NCBI GenBank assembly: GCA_947496865.1
Contig: CANMEE010000002.1
Location: 1,199,825-1,263,824, forward strand
Length of the DNA: 64,000 bases
Origin: an uncultured Sphingomonadaceae bacterium
GTDB taxonomy: Bacteria; Pseudomonadota; Alphaproteobacteria; Sphingomonadales; Sphingomonadaceae
Direction: 5' to 3'
A program made the position numbers and the translations under genes. The notes beneath the pieces are model-generated. The model was not told the origin of the DNA and ran no database searches. It worked only from the letters and a program-made list of their open reading frames with translations. Positions 30,990 to 39,605 of the stretch are shown here, one piece after another (within the stretch, counting starts at the first letter, position 1; every line of letters starts with the position of its first letter).

Positions 30990-31517
30990 TCAACCTCTTT
31001 TGTCCAAAACGAGATTTTCAACCCCGATTCTGTGGCGCAAAAGAATCGCGTTTAAAACCGTGAAGATCAATGCGACCCATGGCAATCCCATCAGCAACGG
31101 CACAATAGCGATTTCCAGCACTACCACCAGATAGTTGGGATGGCTGATAAATTTATAGGGCCCGCGTTTCACCAGGTCAAAATGTGGGGCTGAAATAATT
31201 CGTGTTGTCCACCAACGGCCAATAGAAGCCAGCGTCCAGACGCGCAGGATTTGCGTTCCGACAAACATCGCCAGCAGGACAGGGTTCAACGCTTGCTGAG
31301 GATCGACCAGCAAAAAAATAATGGCAAGCCATGCGCTGTGCAAGAAAATGAACCAGTGATAATGATCGGCACCAAATTCCTTGCCGCCTTCCGATAGCAA
31401 TCGCTTGGTATTGCTATTGGCATAGACCAATTCTCCCAGCCGCTGTGCGACGATGTAAATAAGGACCCATGTCACCAGCGTGGGTGTGGTCGTAAAAATA
31501 GCCCCTAAGTTGTCCAC
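30990..31517 (-). CDS. isoprenylcysteine carboxyl methyltransferase (ICMT) family membrane methyltransferase
   Basis: 175-residue multi-helix membrane protein. The C-terminal RVWTLASIGRWWTTRIISAPHFDLVKRGPYKFISHPNYLVV carries the family's HPNY motif for S-adenosylmethionine and lipid substrate. The ATG overlaps the stop of the type III polyketide synthase gene. In Bacillus and Streptomyces the same gene pair (BpsA-BpsB, SrsA-SrsB) makes and O-methylates long-chain alkylpyrones or phenolic lipids, so the likely job is methylation of the synthase product. Confidence 0.85.
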   Translation of the reverse strand: MDNLGAIFTTTPTLVTWVLIYIVAQRLGELVYANSNTKRLLSEGGKEFGADHYHWFIFLHSAWLAIIFLLVDPQQALNPVLLAMFVGTQILRVWTLASIGRWWTTRIISAPHFDLVKRGPYKFISHPNYLVVVLEIAIVPLLMGLPWVALIFTVLNAILLRHRIGVENLVLDKRG

Positions 31518-32566
31518 TAACTTACTCCCACTGGGTCCAATATGCCGAGCACGGATGTAAAACCTGGTCCGAGTGCTGTCATCAAGATAGGTTTCTCAGA
31601 ATTATTGCTGAGTATTTTTTCGAGTACGAACAACACCGTGGGTGATGACATATTCCCGTGATACTTCAATATATCCCGCGTCGCGGGGATGCCCGGCAAC
31701 TCCGGAGCAAAATAATCTTCCAGCGCTTCCACAACCCGTCCGCCGCCTGGATGGCAAGCTGGTTCACCTAGATCTGATTTTTCGAGGCCCTGCTCATTTA
31801 AAAACGCGTCACAAAAAGGCACAAAGTCTTTGGCAATAAAGCTAGGAATATCGCGCGCGAGCACCAAATCAAATCCCGTCTCACCAATGTCCCAACCCAT
31901 CATATCACGGGTATCAGCCCAAGTTTTTTGGCCAAAAGCCCCAAAGGACGGGCCCGAACCGGCCTTGACTTTTCCGCTCAAGACAGCGGCGGCGCAGCCA
32001 TCTGCAAACAGAGCGGTGGCGATCATATTTTTCTTGTCAAACTGGCTATAATCATATGACAGACTGCAAAGCTCCAATGAAATCAACAAGACGTTCTGCC
32101 CACCATTGGCATCGGCCAGATCATTGGCCAGCCGCAGTCCCAGTATGCCTCCTGCACAGCCATAGCCGAAAACTGGTATCGTCTGCACAGACTGGCGGAA
32201 ACCCATCGTTTCTATCATTCGACTGGGAATAGAAGGCGTCATAGTACCGGTTGTGGAAATCATCACGATAGCATCCACATCAACAGGCCGCAGGTCCGCT
32301 CTTTCCAATGCTGCCGACGCCGACTGCTCGGCCAAAGCCCTGCCCACTTGATCATAAATTTGCGCACGCTCAGTCCAGCTGCGTTGTTCCAGATAATAAT
32401 CAGGCTCACGCGCAATATAACGCTGATCAATGCCACTATTACCCAATATCTGTTTCAAGCGCGCCGGCAAAGCCGATCCGCGCGCTTTGGCCAACACAGC
32501 TAGAACATCGTCTTGGCTGATCTGGTAGTCAGGAAGGGCGGTCGCGATCGATTTCAGTTGGGACAT
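31517..32566 (-). CDS. type III polyketide synthase (chalcone synthase family)
   Basis: 349 residues of thiolase fold. The catalytic triad is visible: Cys137 in VFGYGCAGGILGL, His272 in EPACHPGGG and Asn305 in KYHGNMSSPT; the C-terminal GPG motif is ALGPGF. Bacterial relatives (BpsA/ArsBC-like) extend fatty acyl starters with malonyl-CoA to alkylpyrones or alkylresorcinols. The ATG at 32566 gives the usual family start; a GTG five codons earlier is also open. Paired with the ICMT gene and divergent from a membrane AraC regulator 102 nt away. Confidence 0.92.
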   Translation of the reverse strand: MSQLKSIATALPDYQISQDDVLAVLAKARGSALPARLKQILGNSGIDQRYIAREPDYYLEQRSWTERAQIYDQVGRALAEQSASAALERADLRPVDVDAIVMISTTGTMTPSIPSRMIETMGFRQSVQTIPVFGYGCAGGILGLRLANDLADANGGQNVLLISLELCSLSYDYSQFDKKNMIATALFADGCAAAVLSGKVKAGSGPSFGAFGQKTWADTRDMMGWDIGETGFDLVLARDIPSFIAKDFVPFCDAFLNEQGLEKSDLGEPACHPGGGRVVEALEDYFAPELPGIPATRDILKYHGNMSSPTVLFVLEKILSNNSEKPILMTALGPGFTSVLGILDPVGVS

Positions 32567-32668
32567 AGAGGGTATTCGCACAGCATGACTAAGCTGTTAC
32601 ACATAGCTGTTTCAGAAACAAAAGAATAATCCGCAAAAACACAAAGGGACATATCGTTCATATTCCCG

Positions 32669-33766
32669 TTGCGAACGCCGAAAGATGGGCTAGCATGGCG
32701 GGCAACAGGGAAGGTTACAGCCATCGGCGATATAGATCTGGCATTGGTCGATACAATATTGCGATTGCTCACCATGGGTGGGCAGATCATGCTCATCGCT
32801 GTCTTGCTCGTCAGCCGGACCCGACGGGATCTAAAAATATCACTGTTAGGCGTGTTGATCAGCTCGATGGCCTATTTGGTCAATTCATCGACCATGATGG
32901 CACCACCCCTTCCTTGGCGCATACCCATTGATTTCCTCTCCATTTCGACAACCGTCTGGGCCTGGATATTTGCGCATCAGCTATTTGAGCGGCGCATTGC
33001 CAAGCCATTGCTCGTCGCTGTACCCCTATTGCTTACGCTGCTCTGGATCGTCGCTTTCACCTTGCCGCAATGGCAATGGTTCACCTTTTATGCGATCCGT
33101 TTCCTATCCCTCGGGCTAGTCATTCACCTGATCATCATCGCCCTCACTGGACGGGCCGACGACTTGATTGAAAAGCGTCGACGCATCAGAATGTTTCTGC
33201 CGATATTTGTCGGGCTGCAGGTCGGCGGCGTTTTGGTCTACGAGCTTTTCTTTGGTGCGACAGACAATGTACCCAGTATCTCTGCAATTAATGCCATGTT
33301 GATCCTGATACTGGTTCTCGGCGCGGGCATGGCTGTATTGGTCGCAGAGGACGAACTATTTTCAAAATCTGTCGCAGATCAGCGGCAGGTCCTTCCCATT
33401 CTCAATCTTTCGCCATCGGAAACTGTGCTGCATGACAAACTCATCGCAGCGATGGACGAAGGCCAATATCGTATACCCTCGCTCACTATCTCGACACTAG
33501 CTTCCCAGCTGGACACACAGGAACATCGATTACGCGCCTTGATCAACAAGCAACTGGGTCACCGCAATTTCTCATCCTTCCTAAACGGTTATCGAATCAC
33601 CGAGGCGAAAGAAAAACTTGCGGATCGCGCTCTTGTTGACCTGCCCATTCTCACAATCGCAATGGATTTGGGCTATGGTTCACTCGCTCCGTTTAATCGC
33701 GCCTTTCGCGCTGAAACCGGCCTGACGCCTAGTGATTTCCGCAAAGCGGCGATTGATCAAAACTGA
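32669..33766 (+). CDS. AraC-type transcriptional regulator with N-terminal membrane domain
   Basis: Up to 365 residues. Six or seven hydrophobic segments (about residues 25-225) precede a C-terminal AraC HTH pair (LTISTLASQLDTQEHRLRALINKQLGHRNFSSFLNGYRITEAKEKL and LPILTIAMDLGYGSLAPFNRAFRAETGLTPSDFR). The layout suggests a membrane-embedded sensor-regulator. The frame opens at a TTG without a clear ribosome site, so the true start may lie a little downstream. It is divergent from the polyketide synthase and followed by a fatty-acid-hydroxylase family gene, which makes both plausible targets. Confidence 0.82.
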   Translation: MRTPKDGLAWRATGKVTAIGDIDLALVDTILRLLTMGGQIMLIAVLLVSRTRRDLKISLLGVLISSMAYLVNSSTMMAPPLPWRIPIDFLSISTTVWAWIFAHQLFERRIAKPLLVAVPLLLTLLWIVAFTLPQWQWFTFYAIRFLSLGLVIHLIIIALTGRADDLIEKRRRIRMFLPIFVGLQVGGVLVYELFFGATDNVPSISAINAMLILILVLGAGMAVLVAEDELFSKSVADQRQVLPILNLSPSETVLHDKLIAAMDEGQYRIPSLTISTLASQLDTQEHRLRALINKQLGHRNFSSFLNGYRITEAKEKLADRALVDLPILTIAMDLGYGSLAPFNRAFRAETGLTPSDFRKAAIDQN

Positions 33767-33881
33767 AATAGTCTGATCATTTTCAAAATCGCACAGCATT
33801 TTTCAGCATTGCAGAGAGGCCGGCTGCGGTTTCTGTCACTTTGCCTTCATCAAACAACAAACGCATGTGATGGAGAATATT

Positions 33882-34739
33882 ATGCCTGACCTTTACAACG
33901 AAATAGTTGACCATATGATCGGTGCCTTCACCTTTGATCTGGGACGCTATCTGATCGCCGCGGGTGCATTGTCTTTCATCCTATGGGCGTTTGGCAAATG
34001 GAGTGCAGCCCGGCGCATCCAATCCCGCAAGGCCGGCTTCGCTGACTATAAGCGCGAATTTCTGTCTTCCATGCGGACGGTACTGGTTTTCGGTCTGACA
34101 ACGATCAGCACAGTGTTGCTAGAGGCAGCAGGCTGGATCAACGTCATGGAGGGTGAGATACTCTGGCCCCTATTTATCGTCCAGCTCTTGGCAATGATTG
34201 TCGCACATGACGCTTACTTCTATTGGATGCATCGCTGGCTCCACACCAAAACCATGTTCCGGTTTTCTCATCTGCATCACCACAAATCCCGTACTCCGAC
34301 ACCCTGGGCAGCCTACAGTTTCTCTTCGTTCGAGGCGATGACCGAGGCTGCATTTGTCCCTATATATCTTTTTGCCATCTCCGTCCTGTTCGGCGGCATG
34401 TATCCGTTCGCGATCTTCCTGTTCCTTGCGCATATGATCGTTCGCAACGTCATGGGCCATGCTGGCGTAGAACTTTTTCCTGCTGGCTGGACCCGTAATA
34501 AATTTGTCGGTTGGATCACAACGACAACCCATCACGACCTGCACCACAGCCAAGGCAACAGCAATTTTGGTCTCTACTTTACATGGTGGGACCGGATGAT
34601 GGGAACCGAGCATCCCGATTATGAAGCCCGCTTCAATGCCGTGGCCAAGCCCATTCGTCTTTCGGTTCAGGCAACAGCCAACATCTGCATCGCAGCCTTC
34701 TCATTGCTCGCCGTCGCTACAACCACTAATATCATCTAA
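33882..34739 (+). CDS. sterol desaturase/fatty acid hydroxylase family membrane enzyme
   Basis: 285 residues, four to five membrane helices, and the di-iron histidine boxes HDAYFYWMHRWLH, HLHHHKS and HHDLHHSQGNSNFG. Family members hydroxylate or desaturate lipids. The ATG at MPDLYNE was chosen because GGAG lies 8 nt upstream; a GTG and an ATG a few codons earlier are also open. Follows the AraC-type regulator by about 115 nt. Confidence 0.88.
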   Translation: MPDLYNEIVDHMIGAFTFDLGRYLIAAGALSFILWAFGKWSAARRIQSRKAGFADYKREFLSSMRTVLVFGLTTISTVLLEAAGWINVMEGEILWPLFIVQLLAMIVAHDAYFYWMHRWLHTKTMFRFSHLHHHKSRTPTPWAAYSFSSFEAMTEAAFVPIYLFAISVLFGGMYPFAIFLFLAHMIVRNVMGHAGVELFPAGWTRNKFVGWITTTTHHDLHHSQGNSNFGLYFTWWDRMMGTEHPDYEARFNAVAKPIRLSVQATANICIAAFSLLAVATTTNII

Positions 34740-34747
34740 CCGGTTCC

Positions 34748-34778
34748 GTAGGTAAAAGGGGCACCCCCTTTTACCTAC
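34748..34778. terminator. perfect 14-bp hairpin after the fatty-acid hydroxylase gene
   Basis: GTAGGTAAAAGGGG and CCCCTTTTACCTAC flank a 3-nt CAC loop, starting 9 nt after the stop codon. There is no following T-run, so it is either a weak terminator, an mRNA 3' protector, or an unrecognised repeat. Confidence 0.45.
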
Positions 34779-34999
34779 ACGCTTTGGCATGCCCTAAGAT
34801 TACATTTGCTCATTCCCGATCCAGAAGATTTGTGGGCTCTTATTATGTTGCAGAGCAGCGGAAGAAATATTTTTATCTGATTTTGTGTATAACCCGCATA
34901 GTTTCACGAGATAGAACAAGACTATATTGGCGTCATCTATCTGGTATAATTGGCCTTTATCTCATATTTTCAACTTATGCTGCACTGCAACATTTTTTC

Positions 35000-35028
35000 T
35001 TGACTTTACCGCCATTCGCTCCTATTTG
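35000..35028 (+). promoter_or_regulatory. possible promoter of the phasin gene
   Basis: TTGACT, 17-nt spacer, TATTTG, ending about 30 nt before the phasin ATG. The -10 is imperfect. Confidence 0.3.
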
Positions 35029-35057
35029 TGCAGTGCAACAAACAAATGGAAACACAG

Positions 35058-35903
35058 ATGGCTGATACAAACACAACCGATACAAAGGCTGCGACGGCTT
35101 CTAACAAGCCCATCAGCCTCTCTGCTGAAGCTGCTTATAATGCAGCTGCCTCAGCGCAACCCATAACCGCTGAAAAGACTCCTGCTGAAAAAGCAGCTGC
35201 CAAGCCAGCGCCAAAGACCGCATCAACAACCGCTGCGAAAAAGCCGGTAGTTGCTGCGACAACAAAAGCGGCTCCCAAAAAGACCGTTACGAAGCGCAAA
35301 GCCGCTCCGAAACGCGCCGCTGCAACCACCAAAAAGATTGTAAAAAAAGGAACGACCAAAATGACCACCGCGAAAACAACCGCAAAAACCACTGCGAAGA
35401 AAACCGTCAAAAAAGCTGCTCCAAAAAAAGCGGCTCCAAAAACGGCTACCACGAACAAAAAAGCGCTTCAGGACATGGCTGCTAAATTGCAAGCTCAACT
35501 GGAAAAGCTGACCGCAACCGCTCAGGAACGCGCTAAAGAAGTAGCTGACCGCGCTGTTGAAGTTTCCAAAGATGCCGTTGAATTCAACCGCCTTAACGTT
35601 GAAACCTTGGTCGAAAGCGGCAAAATCACCGCTAAAGGCGCTCAGGAAATCGGCAAAACCAACGTCAAATATACTCGCGAAAACTTCGTGGAAGCCAGCA
35701 ACGTCCTGAAAAGCTCTTTCAATGCTGCCACGCCAAAAGATTTCGTTGAAATGCAAGCTGACTTCATGCGCAGCGGCCTGGACCGGGTAATGGACCAGAC
35801 TTCTAGCAACATGGAAGCTGTGACCAAATTGGCTGGCCAAGCCTATCAGCCAATCGCTGATCGGGTTAGCACCGTCCGCAAGGAAATGAAAAAAGCCGCT
35901 TAA
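35058..35903 (+). CDS. phasin family protein with histone-H1-like Lys/Ala/Pro N-terminal half
   Basis: 281 residues. About residues 35-135 are a low-complexity basic region of AAPKK/KTTAK-type repeats (for example KKTVKKAAPKKAAPKTA), like histone H1 tails and the DNA-binding part of Pseudomonas PhaF. The C-terminal half is a phasin helical domain (AAKLQAQLEKLTATAQERAKEVADRAVEV..., KDFVEMQADFMRSGLDRVMDQTSSNMEAV) that coats polyhydroxyalkanoate granules. In PhaF the order is reversed. The ATG at MADTN has GGAAA upstream; ATG 35046 and GTG 35028 are also in frame. A strong terminator follows. Confidence 0.88.
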   Translation: MADTNTTDTKAATASNKPISLSAEAAYNAAASAQPITAEKTPAEKAAAKPAPKTASTTAAKKPVVAATTKAAPKKTVTKRKAAPKRAAATTKKIVKKGTTKMTTAKTTAKTTAKKTVKKAAPKKAAPKTATTNKKALQDMAAKLQAQLEKLTATAQERAKEVADRAVEVSKDAVEFNRLNVETLVESGKITAKGAQEIGKTNVKYTRENFVEASNVLKSSFNAATPKDFVEMQADFMRSGLDRVMDQTSSNMEAVTKLAGQAYQPIADRVSTVRKEMKKAA

Positions 35904-35923
35904 GCTGCTTTTAACATCACGCA

Positions 35924-35953
35924 AAAGGCCGTTCCCAAGGGAGCGGCCTTTTT
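35924..35953 (+). terminator. intrinsic terminator of the phasin gene
   Basis: AAAGGCCG-TTCCC-AA-GGGA-GCGGCCTTTTT forms a long GC-rich stem ending in T5, 20 nt after the stop codon. Confidence 0.85.
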
Positions 35954-36140
35954 CGTTTGTGCTGTAATCGGACGATTTGTCGTAAAATCATCGCGGATTC
36001 ATCAATCCGCCACTTGCCCTCGGGGGTTAAAATACCATATCCTGTGCAACATGATTAAAGCAGAGATTCTCTCCCTAACACCATCTAATGCCGACCCGCT
36101 CCTCTTGCAGGCTAGCGAAACCTTTCGGCTGGGCGAACTT

Positions 36141-36494
36141 ATGGCTGGAGATGATGACAATGACGGTACCGATGACAATGGTACGGGCGATAGCGATGAC
36201 ACCAATATTGGCATCGCCACGAAAACGCGGACCAAGACCAAAAAGCCCAATCCCTACAAAGTTCTGATCCTCAACGATGATTACACGCCGATGGAATTTG
36301 TCGTGCTGGTGCTGAAGCGCTTTTTCCAGATGGATATAGATGAAGCGACCCGCGTGATGCTACACGTGCATCAAAAAGGCGTGGGTGTTTGTGGAACATT
36401 TAGCTATGAAGTGGCCGAAACCAAGGTCACCCAAGTCATGGATTTTGCGCGCAAGAACCAGCATCCGTTGCAGTGCACGCTAGAAAAAGCCTGA
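36141..36494 (+). CDS. clpS: ATP-dependent Clp protease adaptor ClpS
   Basis: Adaptor that delivers N-end-rule substrates to ClpAP. The core [58 protein letters not shown] has the conserved N-D-D-Y-T-P-M-E substrate pocket. An acidic Asp/Gly-rich linker precedes it. The start at MAGDDDND gives 117 residues, close to family length; the frame stays open to 36051 and neither start has a strong ribosome site. Confidence 0.93.
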   Translation: MAGDDDNDGTDDNGTGDSDDTNIGIATKTRTKTKKPNPYKVLILNDDYTPMEFVVLVLKRFFQMDIDEATRVMLHVHQKGVGVCGTFSYEVAETKVTQVMDFARKNQHPLQCTLEKA

Positions 36495-36524
36495 ACCAAC
36501 ATCTCATAATATAAGGAAATAGCT

Positions 36525-37184
36525 ATGTCAGAGACCCCGGTGATTACCGTAGATATTGTCTCTGATGTTGTCTGTCCGTGGTGCATTATTGGCTATAAAA
36601 AGCTTGAACAGGCGATGCAGCGCTTTGAAGGCAAGGCGGAATTCGCGCTCGCTTGGCATGCTTTTGAATTAAACCCGAACATGCCGCCGGAGGGTCAGGA
36701 TATTAACGAGCATATGGCCCAGAAATATGGTGCCACGCCAGAGCAGAGCAAAGCCAATCGCGAACGGCTACGCAGCGCGGGCAGTGATCTCGACTTCGAT
36801 TTCAGCTATCATGAGAATATGCGGATGGTGAACACCTTTGATGCTCATCGCTTACTCCATTGGGCCGGCGAGACTGGCAAGCAGACCCCTCTGAAACTGG
36901 CCCTGTTCAAGGCCCATTTTACCGATGGTCGAAATGTCAGTGATCATGAAGAGCTGATCGAAGTCGCTGCTTCTGTCGGCCTCGATGAGAAACGGGCCCG
37001 TGATCTGTTGGGCAGCGATATGTTTGCTGCCGATGTTCGAGCCGTCGAGGCGGAATGGCAAGACCGATTTATCTCGGGCGTGCCCGCCTTTATCTTCAAC
37101 AAAAAGTTTATGGTTCCGGGCGCTCAGGACAGCGATGTTTTCGCCCAGATTATCGAGAATAAGGTGCTGGCGGCCGCCGCTTAG
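36525..37184 (+). CDS. DsbA family oxidoreductase (FrnE-like)
   Basis: 219-residue thioredoxin-fold protein with C17-P-W-C20 after the first beta strand, a helical insertion, and the C-terminal SGVPAFIFNKKFMVPGAQDSDVF containing the cis-proline region. There is no signal peptide, so it is cytoplasmic, like FrnE-type 2-hydroxychromene isomerase-related proteins. Lies 30 nt after clpS. Confidence 0.88.
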   Translation: MSETPVITVDIVSDVVCPWCIIGYKKLEQAMQRFEGKAEFALAWHAFELNPNMPPEGQDINEHMAQKYGATPEQSKANRERLRSAGSDLDFDFSYHENMRMVNTFDAHRLLHWAGETGKQTPLKLALFKAHFTDGRNVSDHEELIEVAASVGLDEKRARDLLGSDMFAADVRAVEAEWQDRFISGVPAFIFNKKFMVPGAQDSDVFAQIIENKVLAAAA

Positions 37185-37202
37185 GCGCTCTGACAATCCG
37201 CG

Positions 37203-37976
37203 CTATTTGTCCTGTCCGCCATCCACAGGTATAATCGCGCCAGTGACGAAACTGGCACGCGGGCTCAGCACATAAGCGGCTGCGGAACCGATCTCTTCAG
37301 GTTTTCCGAAACGCTGCAGAGGCACTTCGCGTTTGATCCATCTCATCACCGAGGCCCCCTTTTCCCCGTTGACTCGCTTTTCCCAATCGCCGTCGGGGAA
37401 GATGATATTGCCCGGTGCAATCACATTAACCCGCACGCCCGATGGCCCGGCCACTGCGGCCAGTTCTTTGCCGAGGTGGTTCATGGCGGCTTTGGCCGTG
37501 CCGTATGTAAGAGGTGTGCCCAAACCGGAAAGTCCGGCGATAGAGCTGATAAACAGGATTGATCCTTCACCCCTTGGCTGCATCATCCGCAAAGCCGCGC
37601 GAGCAAGGATGAAGGCGGAGTCAAGATTTTGGCTCATGCCGCTGCGCCAGGTTACATCATCCACTTCGAAACCTGGAGGACAAGGATGCAAACCAACATT
37701 AGCCACGACGCCCCACAGCGGTCCAAAGCTATGTTCAATATCAGCAATCATAGCATCGACCGTTGCGCTGTCGCGCAAATCACCCGCCTGCGACCAAAGG
37801 CGATCGGCGCCGTAAATATCAGCCAACCGCGATTTTTCAGCCTCTAACGCTTCCTCACCACGAGCTGCCATTGCCACTTTCGCGCCTTCGGCCAAACAGG
37901 TTTCGACAATCGCAAGGCCAATGCCGCGACTTGCACCGGCCACAAAAATGACTTTATCCTTTAGCCCTAAATCCAT
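37203..37976 (-). CDS. short-chain dehydrogenase/reductase
   Basis: 257 residues, classical SDR. Nucleotide-binding VAGASRGIGLA (13-23), the catalytic Ser-Tyr-Lys set in SSIAGLSGLGTPLTYGTAKAAM, and the VNVIAPG segment are visible, ending FVTGAIIPVDGGQDK. Substrate unknown. It is downstream of the DUF1295 and PlsC-like genes on the same strand (44-nt gap), so it may act on a lipid. Confidence 0.9.
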   Translation of the reverse strand: MDLGLKDKVIFVAGASRGIGLAIVETCLAEGAKVAMAARGEEALEAEKSRLADIYGADRLWSQAGDLRDSATVDAMIADIEHSFGPLWGVVANVGLHPCPPGFEVDDVTWRSGMSQNLDSAFILARAALRMMQPRGEGSILFISSIAGLSGLGTPLTYGTAKAAMNHLGKELAAVAGPSGVRVNVIAPGNIIFPDGDWEKRVNGEKGASVMRWIKREVPLQRFGKPEEIGSAAAYVLSPRASFVTGAIIPVDGGQDK

Positions 37977-38020
37977 CTATATTATCCTTTTGAAAGCGCG
38001 ATATATTGGCGCGGATCAGT

Positions 38021-38821
38021 TCATGGTTTCTTCGGTGGCATCGGAAAGAAACCGGAAGTCCGCTCGATATAATCGACATAATCCGGCCGATTCTTGCGCA
38101 ACGAATATTCGAGCATCGGCGCGCCGCTCCATTTTGTCAGCGTGAAGCTGAGGAACAACGGCCCGACAATCGCTACCCAAACCGGCCAACCGACTTGCGC
38201 AGCGACCAGCCAAATGCCCCACCAAGTGCAAAAATCACCGAAATAATTAGGGTGCCGCGTATAGCGCCACAAACCGGTATCCAGCACCTTGCCTTTGCTC
38301 GATGGCTCCGCCTTGAAGGCCTTCAGCTGCGCATCGCCAATTGTTTCAAACGCTATGCCAATGACAGCAAGCACCAAGCCGACAATCGCGATTGGGCCAA
38401 GGCCCTGATCACCCGACAGCAATATCCCGATTTGCGCAGGTAGGCAGACCATGAAGAGTAACGGAATCTGCAAGATCCACGCCTTGATCAAGGCGGCCTT
38501 GGCAAAGCTCCAACCCTTTTTCTTCATCGCAGTACCGATAATCTTGGTATAGCGTGGATCTTCCCCTTCTTTGCTCCAGCGCAAATAGAGATGCGTTCCC
38601 AACCGAACACCCCAGGTCACGGTCAAACCGAATATCGTCCAAGCCAGCCAGCCTGCATTGGCCACCTGCAAAATAGAGGCACCGGCCATGATCGCCATCC
38701 CGTACGCCCAGAACGCGTCAATAAAGGACACATCGCGAATTTTGACCGAAACCAGCCAGAGAATGATCATGATGCCGACCAAGACGGCAAAATTCTGGCC
38801 CAGGGCAGCCAGCAGGTTCAT
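38021..38821 (-). CDS. DUF1295 (steroid 5-alpha-reductase-like) membrane protein
   Basis: 266 residues, seven to eight membrane helices. The C-terminal GLWRYTRHPNYFGDFCTWWGIWL is the RHPNY motif shared by 5-alpha-reductases and ICMT-like methyltransferases, which bind NADPH or SAM and act on lipids. Its ATG overlaps the stop of the acyltransferase gene by 4 nt, so the two are translationally coupled. Confidence 0.87.
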   Translation of the reverse strand: MNLLAALGQNFAVLVGIMIILWLVSVKIRDVSFIDAFWAYGMAIMAGASILQVANAGWLAWTIFGLTVTWGVRLGTHLYLRWSKEGEDPRYTKIIGTAMKKKGWSFAKAALIKAWILQIPLLFMVCLPAQIGILLSGDQGLGPIAIVGLVLAVIGIAFETIGDAQLKAFKAEPSSKGKVLDTGLWRYTRHPNYFGDFCTWWGIWLVAAQVGWPVWVAIVGPLFLSFTLTKWSGAPMLEYSLRKNRPDYVDYIERTSGFFPMPPKKP

Positions 38822-39444
38822 TTCTTTTTGCCAGTTGGATTGGGATCACCATCCGTATGCACAATATCATCCATCGCCTTGTCGGGATATTTGGGCGTCA
38901 CGCTGTGATAAAAGTCGCTGACTTTCGCCATGTCCGCTTCATAATCTCCGGTCAGTTGTATCTCTGCGCCCAATCCACCGGTTTTCTTGGCATAATCCAT
39001 CATTCCAATGATCAGCGGCACTTTGGCTTTGAGCGCGATATAATAAAAGCCGGTCCGCCATTGGCGTACACTTCCGCGCGTCCCTTCTGGTGGGATCGTC
39101 AGGATAAAGTCATCGCGTTTGTTAAATTCCTCGACCATGGCGTCGACCATATTGTTCGATTTGGAGCGATCGACGGGTATGCCGCCCATCCGCCGCATCA
39201 TGTCGCCAAATGGCCATTTGAACAACGTATCTTTGCCGATCCAATAAGAGTTGATCTTCAAGCTATTCGTCAATCCGAAAAAATAGATAAAGTCCCAATT
39301 GCTAGTATGCGGCGCAGCGATAATCACGCATTTACGCGGCGTTGGACTCTCTTGAACGGCTTTCCAGCCCGTAATCGTATAGACGAATACGGAGAAGCGC
39401 CGGACGGTCTCCGACAGCCAATTCGGTTTAATTTTAGTCTCCAC
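38818..39444 (-). CDS. PlsC-like lysophospholipid acyltransferase family protein
   Basis: 208 residues with the acyltransferase HX4D motif (H46-TSNW-D51 in IIAAPHTSNWDFIYFFG) and the IPPEGTRG motif near the centre. Members transfer acyl groups to glycerolipids. It is the first gene of a likely lipid-modification operon with DUF1295 and SDR proteins. Confidence 0.88.
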   Translation of the reverse strand: METKIKPNWLSETVRRFSVFVYTITGWKAVQESPTPRKCVIIAAPHTSNWDFIYFFGLTNSLKINSYWIGKDTLFKWPFGDMMRRMGGIPVDRSKSNNMVDAMVEEFNKRDDFILTIPPEGTRGSVRQWRTGFYYIALKAKVPLIIGMMDYAKKTGGLGAEIQLTGDYEADMAKVSDFYHSVTPKYPDKAMDDIVHTDGDPNPTGKKK

Positions 39445-39605
39445 GCTTCCCCCGTTTGCGATCCTGCTCGCAGCTGTGAAAAGACCATAAGTCTATTTCA
39501 CCCAAGCGCAACGCCCGATATCGCCGACAAACTAATGATGGTTCAGCTTTTAGCAATCTGAAAAGTCTAGTTTTGGCATTGATTACAAGAACAAGGGTGA
39601 GGATC

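Larger units (their letters stand above)
34740..35057. other. 318-nt intergenic region before the phasin gene
   Basis: No gene is seen. It opens with a perfect 14-bp hairpin (separate entry), continues AT-rich, and ends with a possible promoter for the phasin gene (separate entry). Confidence 0.6.

Noticed and set aside
35223..35924. 233-codon minus-strand frame antisense to the phasin gene
   Set aside because: Phe/Ser/Gly-rich product arises from the Lys/Ala repeats on the other strand.
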